Source of the DNA: an uncultured Gammaproteobacteria bacterium
GTDB lineage: Bacteria; Pseudomonadota; Gammaproteobacteria; Arenicellales; Poriferihabitantaceae
NCBI GenBank assembly: GCA_937992195.1
Contig: CALKKV010000018.1
Span: 37,576 to 101,575, forward strand
DNA length: 64,000 bases
Reading direction: 5' to 3'
Position 1 is the first letter of the stretch. The number at the start of each line of letters is the position of its first letter. This document shows positions 28,693-39,784 of this stretch, piece by piece. The notes beneath the pieces are model-generated. The model had not been told where the DNA came from, made no database searches, and worked only from the letters and a program-made list of their open reading frames with translations. The position numbers and the translations under genes are program-made.

Positions 28693-29664
28693 TTAGTTTG
28701 CCTCATCTTGACCACCTTCGGCTATCCAGGTGTCGATTAGCATTCTGGCAATTGAGTCCTTTGATGGCAATAACAATCCTTCCTCATTATCCGTGTCGTC
28801 TATAATCGATTGCAGCTGGTCACGACTAAACCAGCGTGCATCGGACAGTTCATCGTTATCGACTTGTATCGCAGAATCCAGCGTTTGGGCGCGAAAGCCG
28901 AGCATCACTGAACCTGGGAAAGGCCAGGGTTGTGATGCGACATAAACGGGATTGGAGCTTACCTTCAGGCCGGCTTCTTCTTGAACTTCTCGAATCACTG
29001 CCTGTTCCAAACTCTCGCCAGTATCAACATATCCGGCCAATGTCGAATACACTTTCTTTTCCCATTTCGTGCTGCGACCCAGCAGGCAGCGAGTGACGCC
29101 ATCTTTTGAACTTTTACATTCGATTAACATGATGACCGCTGGGTCAATTCGGGGAAACAACTCTTTTTCACATTGACTGCAACACCGGCAATGCCCTCCT
29201 TGCTGACTGCGCATTTCGCCGCCACATCGACTGCAAAACGTATTCTGTTGATGCCAGTACGCAAGCCCTCTGGCGTAGGCAAACAACGAAGCAGTTTCAG
29301 GGTCGAGCACAGAACTGATTTGGCGAAGCTCCATCATCGTTGTACCAGGCGCAGCATGATGCAGGATTCGCACCGCTTCTTTTTCGTCCAGGTATGCCAG
29401 GTCGGCTGCAAAGACAGGGCTCTGATCCTGATGCCCCAAATAAATCACTTCTTTCGCGTTACCAAGAATCAGTGCCGCTTCACTGATAGGCAGATACACC
29501 GGTTGTGGATTGTCATCCACTAAGCGAATCATATTTTGTTGCGCCCAAAGGACGACCACAGTGGCTGCGTCAGAAGCAAGTTGCTGCTTTAACCAGCTCG
29601 GGTCTCTACATTTGTCGGTATGCCGGGTTAGCGGCATGGCACAGTATTGCAATGCTGCGGACAC
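28693..29664 (-). CDS. nudC: NAD+ diphosphatase (RNA deNADding enzyme)
   Basis: A 323-residue Nudix hydrolase that cleaves NADH and removes NAD caps from RNA 5' ends. A zinc ribbon has Cys144-x2-Cys147 and Cys162-x2-Cys165. The Nudix box runs from GYVDTGE to REVQEEAGL at residues 211-233 and is complete. The NudC signature SQPWPFPGS follows. The frame opens at GTG 29664, only six bases from the typA stop; an ATG at 29637 is an alternative, giving 314 residues. It is probably cotranscribed with typA. Confidence 0.93.
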   Translation of the reverse strand: MSAALQYCAMPLTRHTDKCRDPSWLKQQLASDAATVVVLWAQQNMIRLVDDNPQPVYLPISEAALILGNAKEVIYLGHQDQSPVFAADLAYLDEKEAVRILHHAAPGTTMMELRQISSVLDPETASLFAYARGLAYWHQQNTFCSRCGGEMRSQQGGHCRCCSQCEKELFPRIDPAVIMLIECKSSKDGVTRCLLGRSTKWEKKVYSTLAGYVDTGESLEQAVIREVQEEAGLKVSSNPVYVASQPWPFPGSVMLGFRAQTLDSAIQVDNDELSDARWFSRDQLQSIIDDTDNEEGLLLPSKDSIARMLIDTWIAEGGQDEAN

Positions 29665-29670
29665 CAGTTA

Positions 29671-31500
29671 TTAGCTCACTTTGTTTTTACTTCTGGATGC
29701 AGTTTTTCTTTCGTGCTCCTTTAATAGTTTCTTGCGAACACGAATATTCTCGGGGGTGATTTCCACCAGTTCATCGTCGTCTATTATCTCAATAGCAGAC
29801 TCAAGGGTCAGACGGATTGGCGGCTCAAGGTTGATACTTTCATCTTTGCCGGAAGCGCGGACGTTGGTTAGTTGTTTCCCCTTTAACGGATTAACTACCA
29901 GATCATTGCTACGGGAGTGTAGTCCAACCACCTGACCTTCATAGACCTCGACATTCGGGCCAATAAACATGCGGCCTCGTTCCTGTAGATTGAATAAAGC
30001 AAAAGCCAAAGCCTTGCCGCTTGCTGAAGAAATTAATGCGCCGTTTCTACGATTGCCAATTTCCCCTGACGCGATCGGTGCGTAGCCATCGAAGACGTGA
30101 TACAGCAGACCGCTACCTGAAGTCATGGTCATAAATTCCGTTTGGAAGCCAATCAGACCACGCGCAGGGATGCGGTACTGTAATCGCACACGACCCTGCC
30201 CGTCGGGCTGCATGTTCTCAAGTGCACCGCTGCGCGCTCCCAATGCCTCCATCACCGCCCCTTGATTAGTGTCTTCAACATCGACCGACAATTCTTCCCA
30301 AGGCTCACACAGTTCGCCATCAATTTCTCGGTTGATGACATGGGGTCGAGACACAGCGATTTCATATCCTTCTCGGCGCATGTTTTCCAGCAGTATAGAC
30401 AGATGCAATTCACCACGACCGGCAACCGCAAAAACATCGGGATCGGCAGTCGGTTCTACCTGTAAGGCGACGTTATGAATCAGCTCCTTTTTGAGTCGGT
30501 CGCCGATCTGTCTAGAAGTCACATACTTTCCTTCTCTACCCGCTAATGGTGAGGTGTTCACCTGAAAGTTCATGCTGACAGTGGGCTTATCAACGCTTAA
30601 AGAAGGCAGCGCTTCGGGATTCTCCGGGTCACATAATGTGTCTGAAATACCTAAGTCTTCTATACCGGTCATGGCGATGATATCGCCGGCCTGTGCTTCA
30701 TCTACTTCAATACGCTCAAGCCCATGGAAGCCAAAGATTTGGAGAATCCGGCCGCTGCGGCTTTCGCCGAAACGATCTATACAGGTGACTCTGGATTTTA
30801 ACGATACCTTGCCTCGTGCGACTCGGCCAACGCCGATCGTGCCCACATAACTGGAATAGGCAAGAGACGAGATTTGCATCTGGAAGGGCCCATCAACATC
30901 GACATCTGGCGGTGAGACCTGATCGACGATGGTCTGGAACAGCGCGTTCATGTCTTCGGCTTTTTCTGCATGGTCTAAACTCGCATAGCCTTGAATGGCC
31001 GACGCATAGACAATCGGAAAATCAAGTTGCTCGTCCGTTGCGCCTAACCTGTCAAACAGATCAAAGGTTTGATCTAACACCCATTCTGGGCGGGCGCCAT
31101 CGCGGTCGATTTTGTTAATAACAACGATTGGTTTTAAACCATGGGCAAAGGCTTTCTGGGTGACAAAGCGCGTTTGCGGCATTGGGCCTTCAACCGCATC
31201 AACCAATAACAATACAGAGTCGACCATCGACAACACTCGTTCAACTTCTCCACCAAAGTCAGCGTGGCCTGGCGTATCTACAATGTTGATGCGGTAGTCA
31301 TTCCATTTGATAGCGGTGTTCTTCGAAAGAATTGTGATGCCGCGTTCCTTTTCGAGATCATTCCCGTCCATCACTCGTTCGACCGGGCCGAAGCGTTCCC
31401 CTAGAGTGCCGGACTGCTGCAATAGTCGATCTACCAGAGTTGTTTTACCGTGGTCGACATGCGCGATGATGGCGATATTTCGCAGTTTAGATAAAGACAT
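29671..31500 (-). CDS. typA: Translational GTPase TypA/BipA
   Basis: A 609-residue ribosome-associated GTPase linked to stress and cold adaptation. G1 is [12 protein letters not shown], switch I includes [13 protein letters not shown]3 is [15 protein letters not shown] and G4 is [12 protein letters not shown]. The EF-G-like domains III and V and the TypA-specific C-terminal domain ([21 protein letters not shown]) are all present, with length typical of the family. It is followed by nudC. Confidence 0.96.
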   Translation of the reverse strand: MSLSKLRNIAIIAHVDHGKTTLVDRLLQQSGTLGERFGPVERVMDGNDLEKERGITILSKNTAIKWNDYRINIVDTPGHADFGGEVERVLSMVDSVLLLVDAVEGPMPQTRFVTQKAFAHGLKPIVVINKIDRDGARPEWVLDQTFDLFDRLGATDEQLDFPIVYASAIQGYASLDHAEKAEDMNALFQTIVDQVSPPDVDVDGPFQMQISSLAYSSYVGTIGVGRVARGKVSLKSRVTCIDRFGESRSGRILQIFGFHGLERIEVDEAQAGDIIAMTGIEDLGISDTLCDPENPEALPSLSVDKPTVSMNFQVNTSPLAGREGKYVTSRQIGDRLKKELIHNVALQVEPTADPDVFAVAGRGELHLSILLENMRREGYEIAVSRPHVINREIDGELCEPWEELSVDVEDTNQGAVMEALGARSGALENMQPDGQGRVRLQYRIPARGLIGFQTEFMTMTSGSGLLYHVFDGYAPIASGEIGNRRNGALISSASGKALAFALFNLQERGRMFIGPNVEVYEGQVVGLHSRSNDLVVNPLKGKQLTNVRASGKDESINLEPPIRLTLESAIEIIDDDELVEITPENIRVRKKLLKEHERKTASRSKNKVS

Positions 31501-31545
31501 AAATATGAGGCTTTGCGCCTAAAATGAAAATTGGATGACTGACTA

Positions 31546-32475
<930 letters not shown>

Positions 32476-32583
32476 TCAAATTGCCCCTAAATTTAGGGAG
32501 CGCGATTCTACCGTAATACCTCGTCTATAAGTCGTTTTTTGAACATATAATGCGACTCTTGAGATGCTTTTTATGTATTTCTA

Positions 32584-32593
32584 TTGGCGCCAA
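32584..32593. promoter_or_regulatory. Short perfect palindrome upstream of metK
   Basis: TTGGCGCCAA is a perfect ten-base palindrome about 17 bases before the larger one at 32610. It could be part of a regulator site or chance. Confidence 0.3.
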
Positions 32594-32609
32594 CTGTGTT
32601 AACATACCG

Positions 32610-32629
32610 ATATAAAGATTTCTTTATAT
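32610..32629. promoter_or_regulatory. Perfect 20-base palindrome ahead of metK-ahcY, candidate operator
   Basis: ATATAAAGA at 32610-32618 and TCTTTATAT at 32621-32629 are exact inverted copies separated by TT. The position, 70 to 90 bases before the metK start, suits a repressor site over or near the promoter. ArsR-family SahR-type regulators control metK and ahcY in several proteobacteria, and AT-rich palindromes of this kind would suit one, but no such regulator gene is in the window. Confidence 0.55.
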
Positions 32630-32655
32630 TTAAAACATCAATTTCCAACGACAAG

Positions 32656-32680
32656 CCTGCGAATCGCGGGTTTTGTTTTG
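32656..32680 (+). terminator. Hairpin with T-rich tail in the metK leader, possible attenuator
   Basis: CCTGCG (32656-32661) pairs with CGCGGG (32665-32670) around an AAT loop, followed by TTTTGTTTTG. GACAA (32650-32654) and TTGTC (32678-32682) could extend or compete with it. It sits before the metK ribosome-binding site GAGG (32685-32688). Confidence 0.4.
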
Positions 32681-32700
32681 TCCTGAGGCAATGAACGAAT

Positions 32701-33867
32701 ATGTCCCAATCACATCTTTTTACTTCTGAATCCGTTTCTGAAGGTCACCCAGATAAAGTCGCTGATCAGGTTTCTGATTCTGTACTTGATGCTATGTTAG
32801 AGCAGGATCCGCGTTCGAGGGTTGCCTGTGAAACCATGATTAACACTGGAATGGTGGTGATTTCTGGTGAAATTACCAGCGGCGCCACGGTCGATTTTCC
32901 AGAAATCGTGCGCAACACGATTCAGGAGATAGGATACAACTCCTCAGAAATGGGGTTTGACTCGCAAAGCTGTGCTGTGATTGTCTCATTAGACAAGCAG
33001 TCTCAGGATATTTCGCAAGGCGTCACCGAAGGCGAGGGTTTAGATCTTGATCAGGGCGCTGGTGATCAGGGTCTTATGTTTGGTTACGCCTGCACCGAGA
33101 CAGACGTGTTGATGCCATTTCCGATTACTTATTCCCATTTGCTGGTTAAGAAACAGTCTGAAGTTCGAAAGACCGGCAAGTTGACCTGGCTCCGTCCGGA
33201 TGCGAAGTCCCAGGTAACGGTGCGTTATGAAAACGGCAAGCCGATGTTTGTTGATACGGTCGTGCTATCTACCCAACACGATGAGGGTGTGGAACACAAA
33301 GACCTGGAAGAAGCGGTGATAGAAGAGATCATTAAACCTGTTCTTCCCGCTGACATGATCTCGGATCAAACTCGTTTTCTGGTAAACCCAACAGGACGTT
33401 TTGTGATTGGTGGTCCGGTTGGTGATTGTGGTTTAACAGGCCGTAAGATTATTGTGGATACTTACGGTGGTTCTGCGCACCACGGTGGCGGCGCATTCTC
33501 CGGAAAGGATCCATCCAAAGTAGATCGTTCGGCTGCTTATGCAACGCGTTATGTGGCGAAAAATATTGTTGCTGCAGGTCTGGCGGATAAGTGTGAGGTG
33601 CAGGTGGCCTATGCAATTGGTGTTGCCAAACCCGTATCTGTGATGGTCGATACGTTTGGCACAGGAAAAATTGCTGACGAGGCAATTGCCAAGCTTGTCG
33701 ATACACACTTCGATTTACGCCCGAAAGCCATTGTTGAAACCCTCGATCTTTTGCGGCCTATCTACAGAAATACTGCTGCGTACGGTCATTTTGGTAGAAC
33801 GGAGTCAAATTTCACCTGGGAAAAAACTGATAAAGCGGATGCGCTTAAGTCAGACGCAGGTATCTAG
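32701..33867 (+). CDS. metK: S-adenosylmethionine synthetase
   Basis: A 388-residue enzyme that makes S-adenosylmethionine from methionine and ATP. The signature [18 protein letters not shown] is at the start, [10 protein letters not shown] in the middle is the adenosine-binding block, and [19 protein letters not shown] is the P-loop-like phosphate site. Length is normal. It is followed 29 bases later by ahcY, so the methyl donor and the removal of the spent donor are coexpressed. An overlapping 12-codon frame starting at 32691 is probably chance. Confidence 0.97.
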   Translation: MSQSHLFTSESVSEGHPDKVADQVSDSVLDAMLEQDPRSRVACETMINTGMVVISGEITSGATVDFPEIVRNTIQEIGYNSSEMGFDSQSCAVIVSLDKQSQDISQGVTEGEGLDLDQGAGDQGLMFGYACTETDVLMPFPITYSHLLVKKQSEVRKTGKLTWLRPDAKSQVTVRYENGKPMFVDTVVLSTQHDEGVEHKDLEEAVIEEIIKPVLPADMISDQTRFLVNPTGRFVIGGPVGDCGLTGRKIIVDTYGGSAHHGGGAFSGKDPSKVDRSAAYATRYVAKNIVAAGLADKCEVQVAYAIGVAKPVSVMVDTFGTGKIADEAIAKLVDTHFDLRPKAIVETLDLLRPIYRNTAAYGHFGRTESNFTWEKTDKADALKSDAGI

Positions 33868-33896
33868 TTTTATATTTTTTAATTTAGGAAATTATT

Positions 33897-35315
33897 ATGT
33901 CAATTCAATCAGTAGAAAGTTTTGATCAGGACTACCACGTTGCTGATATCGGTTTAGCAGATTGGGGTCGAAAAGAGATTAATATCGCCGAGCAGGAAAT
34001 GCCCGGACTCATGGCAACACGAGAGAAGTATAAAAAAGAGCAACCCTTGAAAGGCGCTCGAATCGCTGGTTCGATTCACATGACGATTCAAACAGCTGTG
34101 TTGATCGAGACGCTTACTGCATTGGGTGCTGAAGTGCGTTGGGTTTCTTGCAACATCTTCTCTACTCAAGATCAAGCAGCCGCCGCAATTGCCGCAGCGG
34201 ACATCCCTGTTTTTGCTTACAAAGGCGAGACATTAGAAGAGTATTGGGACTATACCCATCGCATTATGACCTGGCCTGATGGCAGTACACCAAATATGAT
34301 TCTTGATGATGGTGGCGACGCTACCGGACTTTTGATTTTGGGTACCAAAGCAGAATCTGATATCTCAGTTCTGGATAATCCGGGAAGTGAAGAAGAAATC
34401 GCGCTGTTTGCTGCGATTCGCGCTCGACTGCAGAATGATCCTACTTGGTACAGCGTGCGTCTGGAAAAAATCCAGGGCGTTACAGAAGAGACAACTACCG
34501 GGGTGCATCGTTTGTATCAAATGGTAGAGAAAGGCGAGCTGCCTTTCCCGGCGATCAACGTCAATGATTCTGTGACCAAATCGAAATTTGATAACCTGTA
34601 TGGCTGCCGCGAGTCTCTGGTAGACGGCATCAAGCGTGCAACCGATGTAATGGTTGCCGGTAAGGTATCACTGGTACTTGGTTATGGCGACGTAGGTAAG
34701 GGTTCTGCTCAGTCTCTTAAGGGCTTGGGTTCAACCGTTTTGGTTACGGAAGTTGATCCAATTTGTGCACTGCAGGCTGCGATGGAAGGGTTTCGCGTAG
34801 TTGAGTTGGATGATGTTATCGATCAGATTGATATTTTCGTTACAGCAACAGGTAACTTTAATGTGATTACCGACAAGCACCTTCTGAAAATGAAGGATCA
34901 GGCAATTGTTTGTAATATCGGTCACTTTGACAACGAAATTGACGTCGCTTCGATGAAAGATTTTGAATGGATTAACGTTAAACCTCAGGTTGATCAGATT
35001 ACTTTGCCAAGCGGAAATAAAATATTGCTGCTGGCTGAAGGGCGTTTGGTAAATCTTGGTTGCGCGACTGGACATCCAAGCTTTGTCATGTCCGCGAGCT
35101 TTACCAATCAGGTTCTGGCGCAGATTGAGCTATGGAAAGATGGCGACAAGTATGAGAATGACGTTTACATTCTGCCAAAGCATCTTGACGAAGAAGTCGC
35201 ACGTTTGCATTTGGACAAGATTGGTGCACATCTAACCACCTTGTCCCAGGTACAAGCTGACTACATTAATGTTCCTGTTGAAGGACCTTATAAGCCTTCG
35301 CACTATCGTTACTAG
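33897..35315 (+). CDS. ahcY: S-adenosylhomocysteine hydrolase
   Basis: A 472-residue NAD-dependent enzyme that splits S-adenosylhomocysteine into adenosine and homocysteine. [16 protein letters not shown] is the substrate domain start, the NAD-binding loop is [15 protein letters not shown], and FVTATGN and [11 protein letters not shown] follow. The proteobacterial insertion around residues 150-190 is present. The C-terminus [10 protein letters not shown] is the classic dimer-locking tail that reaches into the neighbouring NAD site. SahR-like control through the palindrome upstream of metK is possible. Confidence 0.97.
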   Translation: MSIQSVESFDQDYHVADIGLADWGRKEINIAEQEMPGLMATREKYKKEQPLKGARIAGSIHMTIQTAVLIETLTALGAEVRWVSCNIFSTQDQAAAAIAAADIPVFAYKGETLEEYWDYTHRIMTWPDGSTPNMILDDGGDATGLLILGTKAESDISVLDNPGSEEEIALFAAIRARLQNDPTWYSVRLEKIQGVTEETTTGVHRLYQMVEKGELPFPAINVNDSVTKSKFDNLYGCRESLVDGIKRATDVMVAGKVSLVLGYGDVGKGSAQSLKGLGSTVLVTEVDPICALQAAMEGFRVVELDDVIDQIDIFVTATGNFNVITDKHLLKMKDQAIVCNIGHFDNEIDVASMKDFEWINVKPQVDQITLPSGNKILLLAEGRLVNLGCATGHPSFVMSASFTNQVLAQIELWKDGDKYENDVYILPKHLDEEVARLHLDKIGAHLTTLSQVQADYINVPVEGPYKPSHYRY

Positions 35316-35334
35316 AGGATAAAGCAAATAAGAG

Positions 35335-35360
35335 AAAGCCGGGCTTGCTCGGCTTTTTTT
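35335..35360 (+). terminator. Intrinsic terminator after ahcY
   Basis: AAAGCCG (35335-35341) pairs with CGGCTTT (35350-35356), extended inward by a G-U and a G-C pair, and the run of seven T residues ends at 35360. Confidence 0.88.
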
Positions 35361-35446
35361 GTTTAGAACGGTGTGTTTTCCCGATATTAAATACCGCAGT
35401 AGATCTGTGCATTTAAAACTAGGTAGGCGGGCTATTTGATTTAGTT

Positions 35447-36367
35447 TTATGCGGTTAAAAATGCGGAGCCAAAAACACCGGCACTATCTCCCAGTTTTGG
35501 TTTAAGCATCAGTGTTTCTATTGTTGGACTAAACGCATGTTTTTTCAGTTCTTCTAGGCCATCTGTATATAAGCGTTCAATGTTTCCAACCCCTCCGCCA
35601 ATAACAATTACATCTGGATCAATCATGTTGACAATAGATGATGCGGCGATACCAAAGTAGCGTATTAATCTGTCCATGGTCTTTTGCGCGTCACGGTCTC
35701 CCGTTTCTGCTAGGTCGGCTATATCGTCAAGCTTTTTAGACTGGTTAGTTAGTTCACTATAGAAGCGCTCCAGGGCTGGTCCGGAGATCACAGTTTCGAC
35801 ACATCCGCTTTTTCCGCAATAACAATTACCGCCTGATGCATCGAGATAATTATGCCCCCATTCTCCAGCAATCAGATTTCGACCGCCGACGAGTTGATTG
35901 TTGATCACTAAGCCGCCACCAACCCCTGTTCCCATAATAATCCCGAAGACGCTGGTTACTTCGCATTGCAGCATTGAAACTGCCCCCATTTTGGTTTCTG
36001 CCAGTGCAAAGCAGTTTGCATCGTTTTCGACAATGACAGGTATACCCAAGAGATCTTGTAGATCTTTTTGGATCGGCTGGTTGAGTAGCTCGGTGGTATT
36101 GCTTCCGCGTAAGAGCTCGGTTGTTGGATCAAGGGTCCCGGGAGTACCGATGCCAAGAGAAGCCGGCGCAGCATTAATTGAATCGCCTACCGATTTTACC
36201 AGTTCGACGATCTTGTGAAGAATCTGATCGTATCCTTCTTTTCTATTGGTATCGACCCGGCGCCTCAGGATGACATCGGGGTGATGAACTGACTGTAAAA
36301 CGACGCATTCGATTTTAGTGCCGCCCAGATCAATACCCCATAGATGATCAGAAGAACTTGAATGCAT
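35447..36367 (-). CDS. ROK family sugar kinase
   Basis: A 306-residue sugar kinase. The phosphate loop WGIDLGGTKIE is at the start, the catalytic aspartate is in VENDANCFALAE, GTGVGGGLVINN follows, and the structural zinc site is GNCYCGKSGCVET, with EWGH as the upstream histidine. IVIGGGVGN is the adenosine loop. ROK proteins of this size without a DNA-binding domain phosphorylate glucose, fructose, mannose or N-acetylglucosamine; the GEWGHNYL pattern is that of glucokinase/fructokinase/NagK types. The sugar cannot be fixed, and no sugar genes are adjacent. Confidence 0.88.
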   Translation of the reverse strand: MHSSSSDHLWGIDLGGTKIECVVLQSVHHPDVILRRRVDTNRKEGYDQILHKIVELVKSVGDSINAAPASLGIGTPGTLDPTTELLRGSNTTELLNQPIQKDLQDLLGIPVIVENDANCFALAETKMGAVSMLQCEVTSVFGIIMGTGVGGGLVINNQLVGGRNLIAGEWGHNYLDASGGNCYCGKSGCVETVISGPALERFYSELTNQSKKLDDIADLAETGDRDAQKTMDRLIRYFGIAASSIVNMIDPDVIVIGGGVGNIERLYTDGLEELKKHAFSPTIETLMLKPKLGDSAGVFGSAFLTA

Positions 36368-36523
36368 TGGAAATGTTCGTGATTATTCAGAGAGGATGCT
36401 TCATTTGTACACAAGAATCAGTAATTGCCGAAGAGCAAGTGAGAGTAGGAGGAGTTAAGGTAGTGACTGATAAGCGCGATCCTTAGCGTTAACTGGTTTA
36501 TTTCAAAATGTGTTTGATAAACG

Positions 36524-36561
36524 GCCAGGAGACAGCGCGACTAGATCGCTTGTCTCCTGGC
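36524..36561 (-). terminator. Long hairpin downstream of ppiC
   Basis: GCCAGGAGACA (36524-36534) and TGTCTCCTGGC (36551-36561) form an eleven-pair perfect stem, with GCG/CGC continuing it after a one-base bulge. On the reverse strand it lies 16 bases beyond the ppiC stop and is followed by a weak CGTTTATC tract. Confidence 0.6.
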
Positions 36562-36576
36562 GCGGATTTAAGGAAA

Positions 36577-36858
36577 TTAATCTGTGCGCGACTGCACTTC
36601 TAATAGATGATAGCCAAACTGCGTTTTAATTGGTCCGTGTACTTCGCCAACAGCGTCATTGAATACCACCGCATCAAATTCCGGAACCATCTGGCCTTGG
36701 CCGAACGACCCGAGGTCGCCACCATTTTTTCCAGAAGGGCAGTTTGAATGCTCTTTCGCTACCGCGGCAAAGTCGGAACCGTCGGCAATTTGTTGTTTAA
36801 GTTGATTACATTGGTCTTCGGTATCGACCAGAATATGACGCGCGGTTGCTTGAGCCAT
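36577..36858 (-). CDS. ppiC: Parvulin-type peptidyl-prolyl cis-trans isomerase
   Basis: A 93-residue stand-alone rotamase, the same length as E. coli PpiC, acting in the cytoplasm. It begins with ARHILVDTEDQC, holds HSNCPSGKNGGDLGSFGQGQMVPEFD and ends in IKTQFGYHLLEV, the full parvulin pattern with both histidines. AGGATCC upstream of the ATG gives a fair ribosome-binding site. It is a single gene followed by a long hairpin. Confidence 0.93.
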   Translation of the reverse strand: MAQATARHILVDTEDQCNQLKQQIADGSDFAAVAKEHSNCPSGKNGGDLGSFGQGQMVPEFDAVVFNDAVGEVHGPIKTQFGYHLLEVQSRTD

Positions 36859-36975
36859 TTGAGAGGATCCTTTTGGGAAAGTTAAAAAATATAATCCTAG
36901 CAGATAGCTGCGGAATAACGAAACAATAAGCGTGATTGCGGAACTTATTGGTGTTTTTTGAGGCTTTTTACAGAC

Positions 36976-39717
36976 TTAGTGTGCCTGTTTCCAGTTTTCC
37001 CCGGTTCCGCAATCTACGATCAAGGGAACCTTGAGTTCAGCCACCGAACACATGATATTTGCTGTTTCAACAGCCAAAGATTCAACCTGATTTTCATTTA
37101 CTTCGATAACCAATTCGTCATGCACCTGGAGAATAATCCGTGCACTATGTTTTTCATCTCGTAACCACTGATCCAGTTTATTCATGGCAAGCTTGATTAG
37201 ATCAGCTGCGGTCCCCTGCATGGGGGCATTGATTGCAGTGCGTTCCGCATACTGTCTGCGGGCAGCATTTTTTGAATGAATTTCTGGCAGGTTGAGTCTG
37301 CGGCCAAACAAGGTTTCAACATAACCCTGCTCGCGAGCAAGTTCTCGTGTGTCGTCCATATACTGTTTTACGCCAGGGTAACGGTCAAAATATATTTCAA
37401 TATATTCTTTGGCATCGCGCTGCGGAATCTGCAGCTGTTTGGCCAATCCAAAAGCAGACATGCCGTAGATCAATCCGAAGTTGATTGCTTTGGCGCTTCT
37501 TCGTTGTTCGGCATCAACTTTCTCCGGAGTGCCGCCAAATACTTCAGCTGCAGTTGCGCTATGGACATCGATGCCATTTTTAAAAGCACTAACCAATCCT
37601 TTGTCATCCGATAAATGCGCCATAATTCTTAACTCGATTTGCGAGTAATCGGCTGCCAGAAATACGTTTCCTTTGTCAGGAATAAACGCTTCGCGAATGC
37701 GACGGCCTTCAGCAGTTCTAATCGGAATATTTTGCAGATTGGGGTCACTGGATGACAATCTACCCGTCGCCGCAACGGCCTGATGGTAGGAAGTGTGAAT
37801 TCTTCCTGAATTCGGGTTAACCAACATCGGTAGTTTATCTGTATAGGTGCTTTTTAGTTTAGCTAGCCCTCGATGCTCAACGATTAATTTCGGTAATTCA
37901 TGGTCGAGAGCAAGCTCTTGTAACACGCTTTCTGCGGTAGAAGGTTGGCCTTTTGGTGTCTTGCTAATGACGGGTAAGCCTTGTTTTTCAAACAGGATTT
38001 CTTGAATCTGCTTGGGCGAAGCGATATTGAACTCTTCACCGGCTGCCATGTGGGCTTTATGTTCGATTTCCGCCAGCCGATCAGCAATCTCCGCGCTTTG
38101 CTGGATTAACATGTCGGTATCTACTTTAACGCCATTGGTTTCCGTTCTCGCCAGCGTTAACAGTAGCGGGATCTCAACTTCGTTATATAATTTGAACAGC
38201 TTCCCCTGCTTTTCTAACAGAGGTAAAAGCACGTTATGTAGTCGAAGAGTGATATCTGCGTCTTCCGCTGCGTAATGCGCGGCCGCGTCCAGTGGAACCT
38301 GATTAAAGGTAAGCTGCTTTTTCCCTGTTCCGGCGACTTCTGTGAATTTGGTAGTGGTCATACCAAGATGTTTTGTTGCCAGAGTGTCCATATCATGGCG
38401 CGAGTTTCCCGCATCCAACAGATAAGACATCAGCATCGTGTCATGATCGACTCCCGCGAGCTGGATGCCATGATGACTTAGAACTTCCAGGTCATACTTC
38501 AGATTTTGACCTGTCTTGCTCGCATTTGGGTCTTCAAGCAAGGGTTTCAGTTTTTTGAGCGCCGTTTTAAACGGTACTTGTTTCGGGGCTCCCTCATAAT
38601 CGTGACCAAGGGGTAAATAAGCAGCTTCTCCTTCTTTGTCAGAGAATGAGATGCCAACCAGTTTCGCCTGATGGGCATCAAGGGAGGTGGTTTCAGTGTC
38701 AAGAGCAAAGATGGCAGCATCGTTAAGGCGCGCAATCCATTTGTCCAGCGAAGGCATATCCAGAATGGTTTCATAAGCGCTTGGGTCAGATTCAGCTTTC
38801 TCTGCGACTTCATCAGAACCTGAATCCTTATCCCCGCTTGTTTCAGTACCGTCTGATTGATCGAGCGCCTTTAACCAGCTACGAAATTCAAGTTCGGTAT
38901 ATAAGGTTCTTAACTGATCTATTTCCGGATCCCCCATCTGTAGCTGATCAAATTGCAAACCGGTATCGACGTCGCATTTGATCGTGGCGAGGGTTCGAGA
39001 AATGGACAGTGAATCGAGGTTGTCGCGCAAAGATTCGCCAACCTTACCGCCTACTTCGTCTGCTCTTTTGACCAGCTCATCTAGCGACCCAAACTGATTT
39101 AACCATTTCACCGCCGTTTTCGGCCCTACTTTTGGCACGCCCGGTATATTGTCGGAGGCATCACCCATGAGCGCCAGATATTCGATGATTTGATCGGGAC
39201 GAACTCCGAACTTATCGAGCACCCCAGCTTCGTCTAGTCGACTCTTCTTCATGGTGTCGACCATGACTACTTTGTCATTCACCAGTTGCGCCAGATCTTT
39301 GTCGCTACTGACGATCATGACATGAAACCCTTTCTCTACAGCTTGCTTGGATAGCGTGCCAATCACATCGTCGGCTTCCACGCCTTCGATAGAAACCAGA
39401 GGCAGTCCCATTGCCGGGATCAGTTTTAGCAAGTAAGCGAGTTGCACCCGAAGATCGTCCGGCATGGGAGGGCGATTCGCCTTATAGTCCGCATACATTT
39501 CATGGCGAAAGGTTTTGCCCTTGGCATCCATCACCATCGCGATATGCTCAGGCTGACACTCCTTTATCAAGCTCTTTAGCATGTTGGCAACGCCAAATAC
39601 GGCATGGGTTGGTTGGCCATCACGAGTAGACAATCCGCCCTGACTTCCGAGGGCATGATAGGCGCGAAACAGGAAGGAGGATCCGTCAATAAGGATGATT
39701 TCTTTGTCAGGGGACAT
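36976..39717 (-). CDS. polA: DNA polymerase I
   Basis: A 913-residue three-domain repair polymerase. The 5'-3' exonuclease occupies residues 1-290 (LIDGSSFLFRAYHAL, VMDAKGKTFRHE, GDASDNIPGVPKVGPKTA). The 3'-5' exonuclease keeps its acidic residues (FALDTETTSLDA, GQNLKYDLEVL, HYAAEDADI), so proofreading is expected. The polymerase has motif A LAADYSQIELR, motif B RRSAKAINFGLIYGMSAFGL and motif C QVHDELVIEV. Length is slightly less than E. coli (928). It is divergent from the LOG-family gene. Confidence 0.97.
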   Translation of the reverse strand: MSPDKEIILIDGSSFLFRAYHALGSQGGLSTRDGQPTHAVFGVANMLKSLIKECQPEHIAMVMDAKGKTFRHEMYADYKANRPPMPDDLRVQLAYLLKLIPAMGLPLVSIEGVEADDVIGTLSKQAVEKGFHVMIVSSDKDLAQLVNDKVVMVDTMKKSRLDEAGVLDKFGVRPDQIIEYLALMGDASDNIPGVPKVGPKTAVKWLNQFGSLDELVKRADEVGGKVGESLRDNLDSLSISRTLATIKCDVDTGLQFDQLQMGDPEIDQLRTLYTELEFRSWLKALDQSDGTETSGDKDSGSDEVAEKAESDPSAYETILDMPSLDKWIARLNDAAIFALDTETTSLDAHQAKLVGISFSDKEGEAAYLPLGHDYEGAPKQVPFKTALKKLKPLLEDPNASKTGQNLKYDLEVLSHHGIQLAGVDHDTMLMSYLLDAGNSRHDMDTLATKHLGMTTTKFTEVAGTGKKQLTFNQVPLDAAAHYAAEDADITLRLHNVLLPLLEKQGKLFKLYNEVEIPLLLTLARTETNGVKVDTDMLIQQSAEIADRLAEIEHKAHMAAGEEFNIASPKQIQEILFEKQGLPVISKTPKGQPSTAESVLQELALDHELPKLIVEHRGLAKLKSTYTDKLPMLVNPNSGRIHTSYHQAVAATGRLSSSDPNLQNIPIRTAEGRRIREAFIPDKGNVFLAADYSQIELRIMAHLSDDKGLVSAFKNGIDVHSATAAEVFGGTPEKVDAEQRRSAKAINFGLIYGMSAFGLAKQLQIPQRDAKEYIEIYFDRYPGVKQYMDDTRELAREQGYVETLFGRRLNLPEIHSKNAARRQYAERTAINAPMQGTAADLIKLAMNKLDQWLRDEKHSARIILQVHDELVIEVNENQVESLAVETANIMCSVAELKVPLIVDCGTGENWKQAH

Positions 39718-39784
39718 AATGGGCAGGTATGATCAATAACAGCAAACCATATTGTACGCCGTTATTCATCAATACCAATCACTC

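Noticed and set aside
33868..33896. SAH riboswitch before ahcY
   Set aside because: The gap is only 29 bases and AT-rich, too short for the known SAH aptamer; ahcY is probably cotranscribed with metK.
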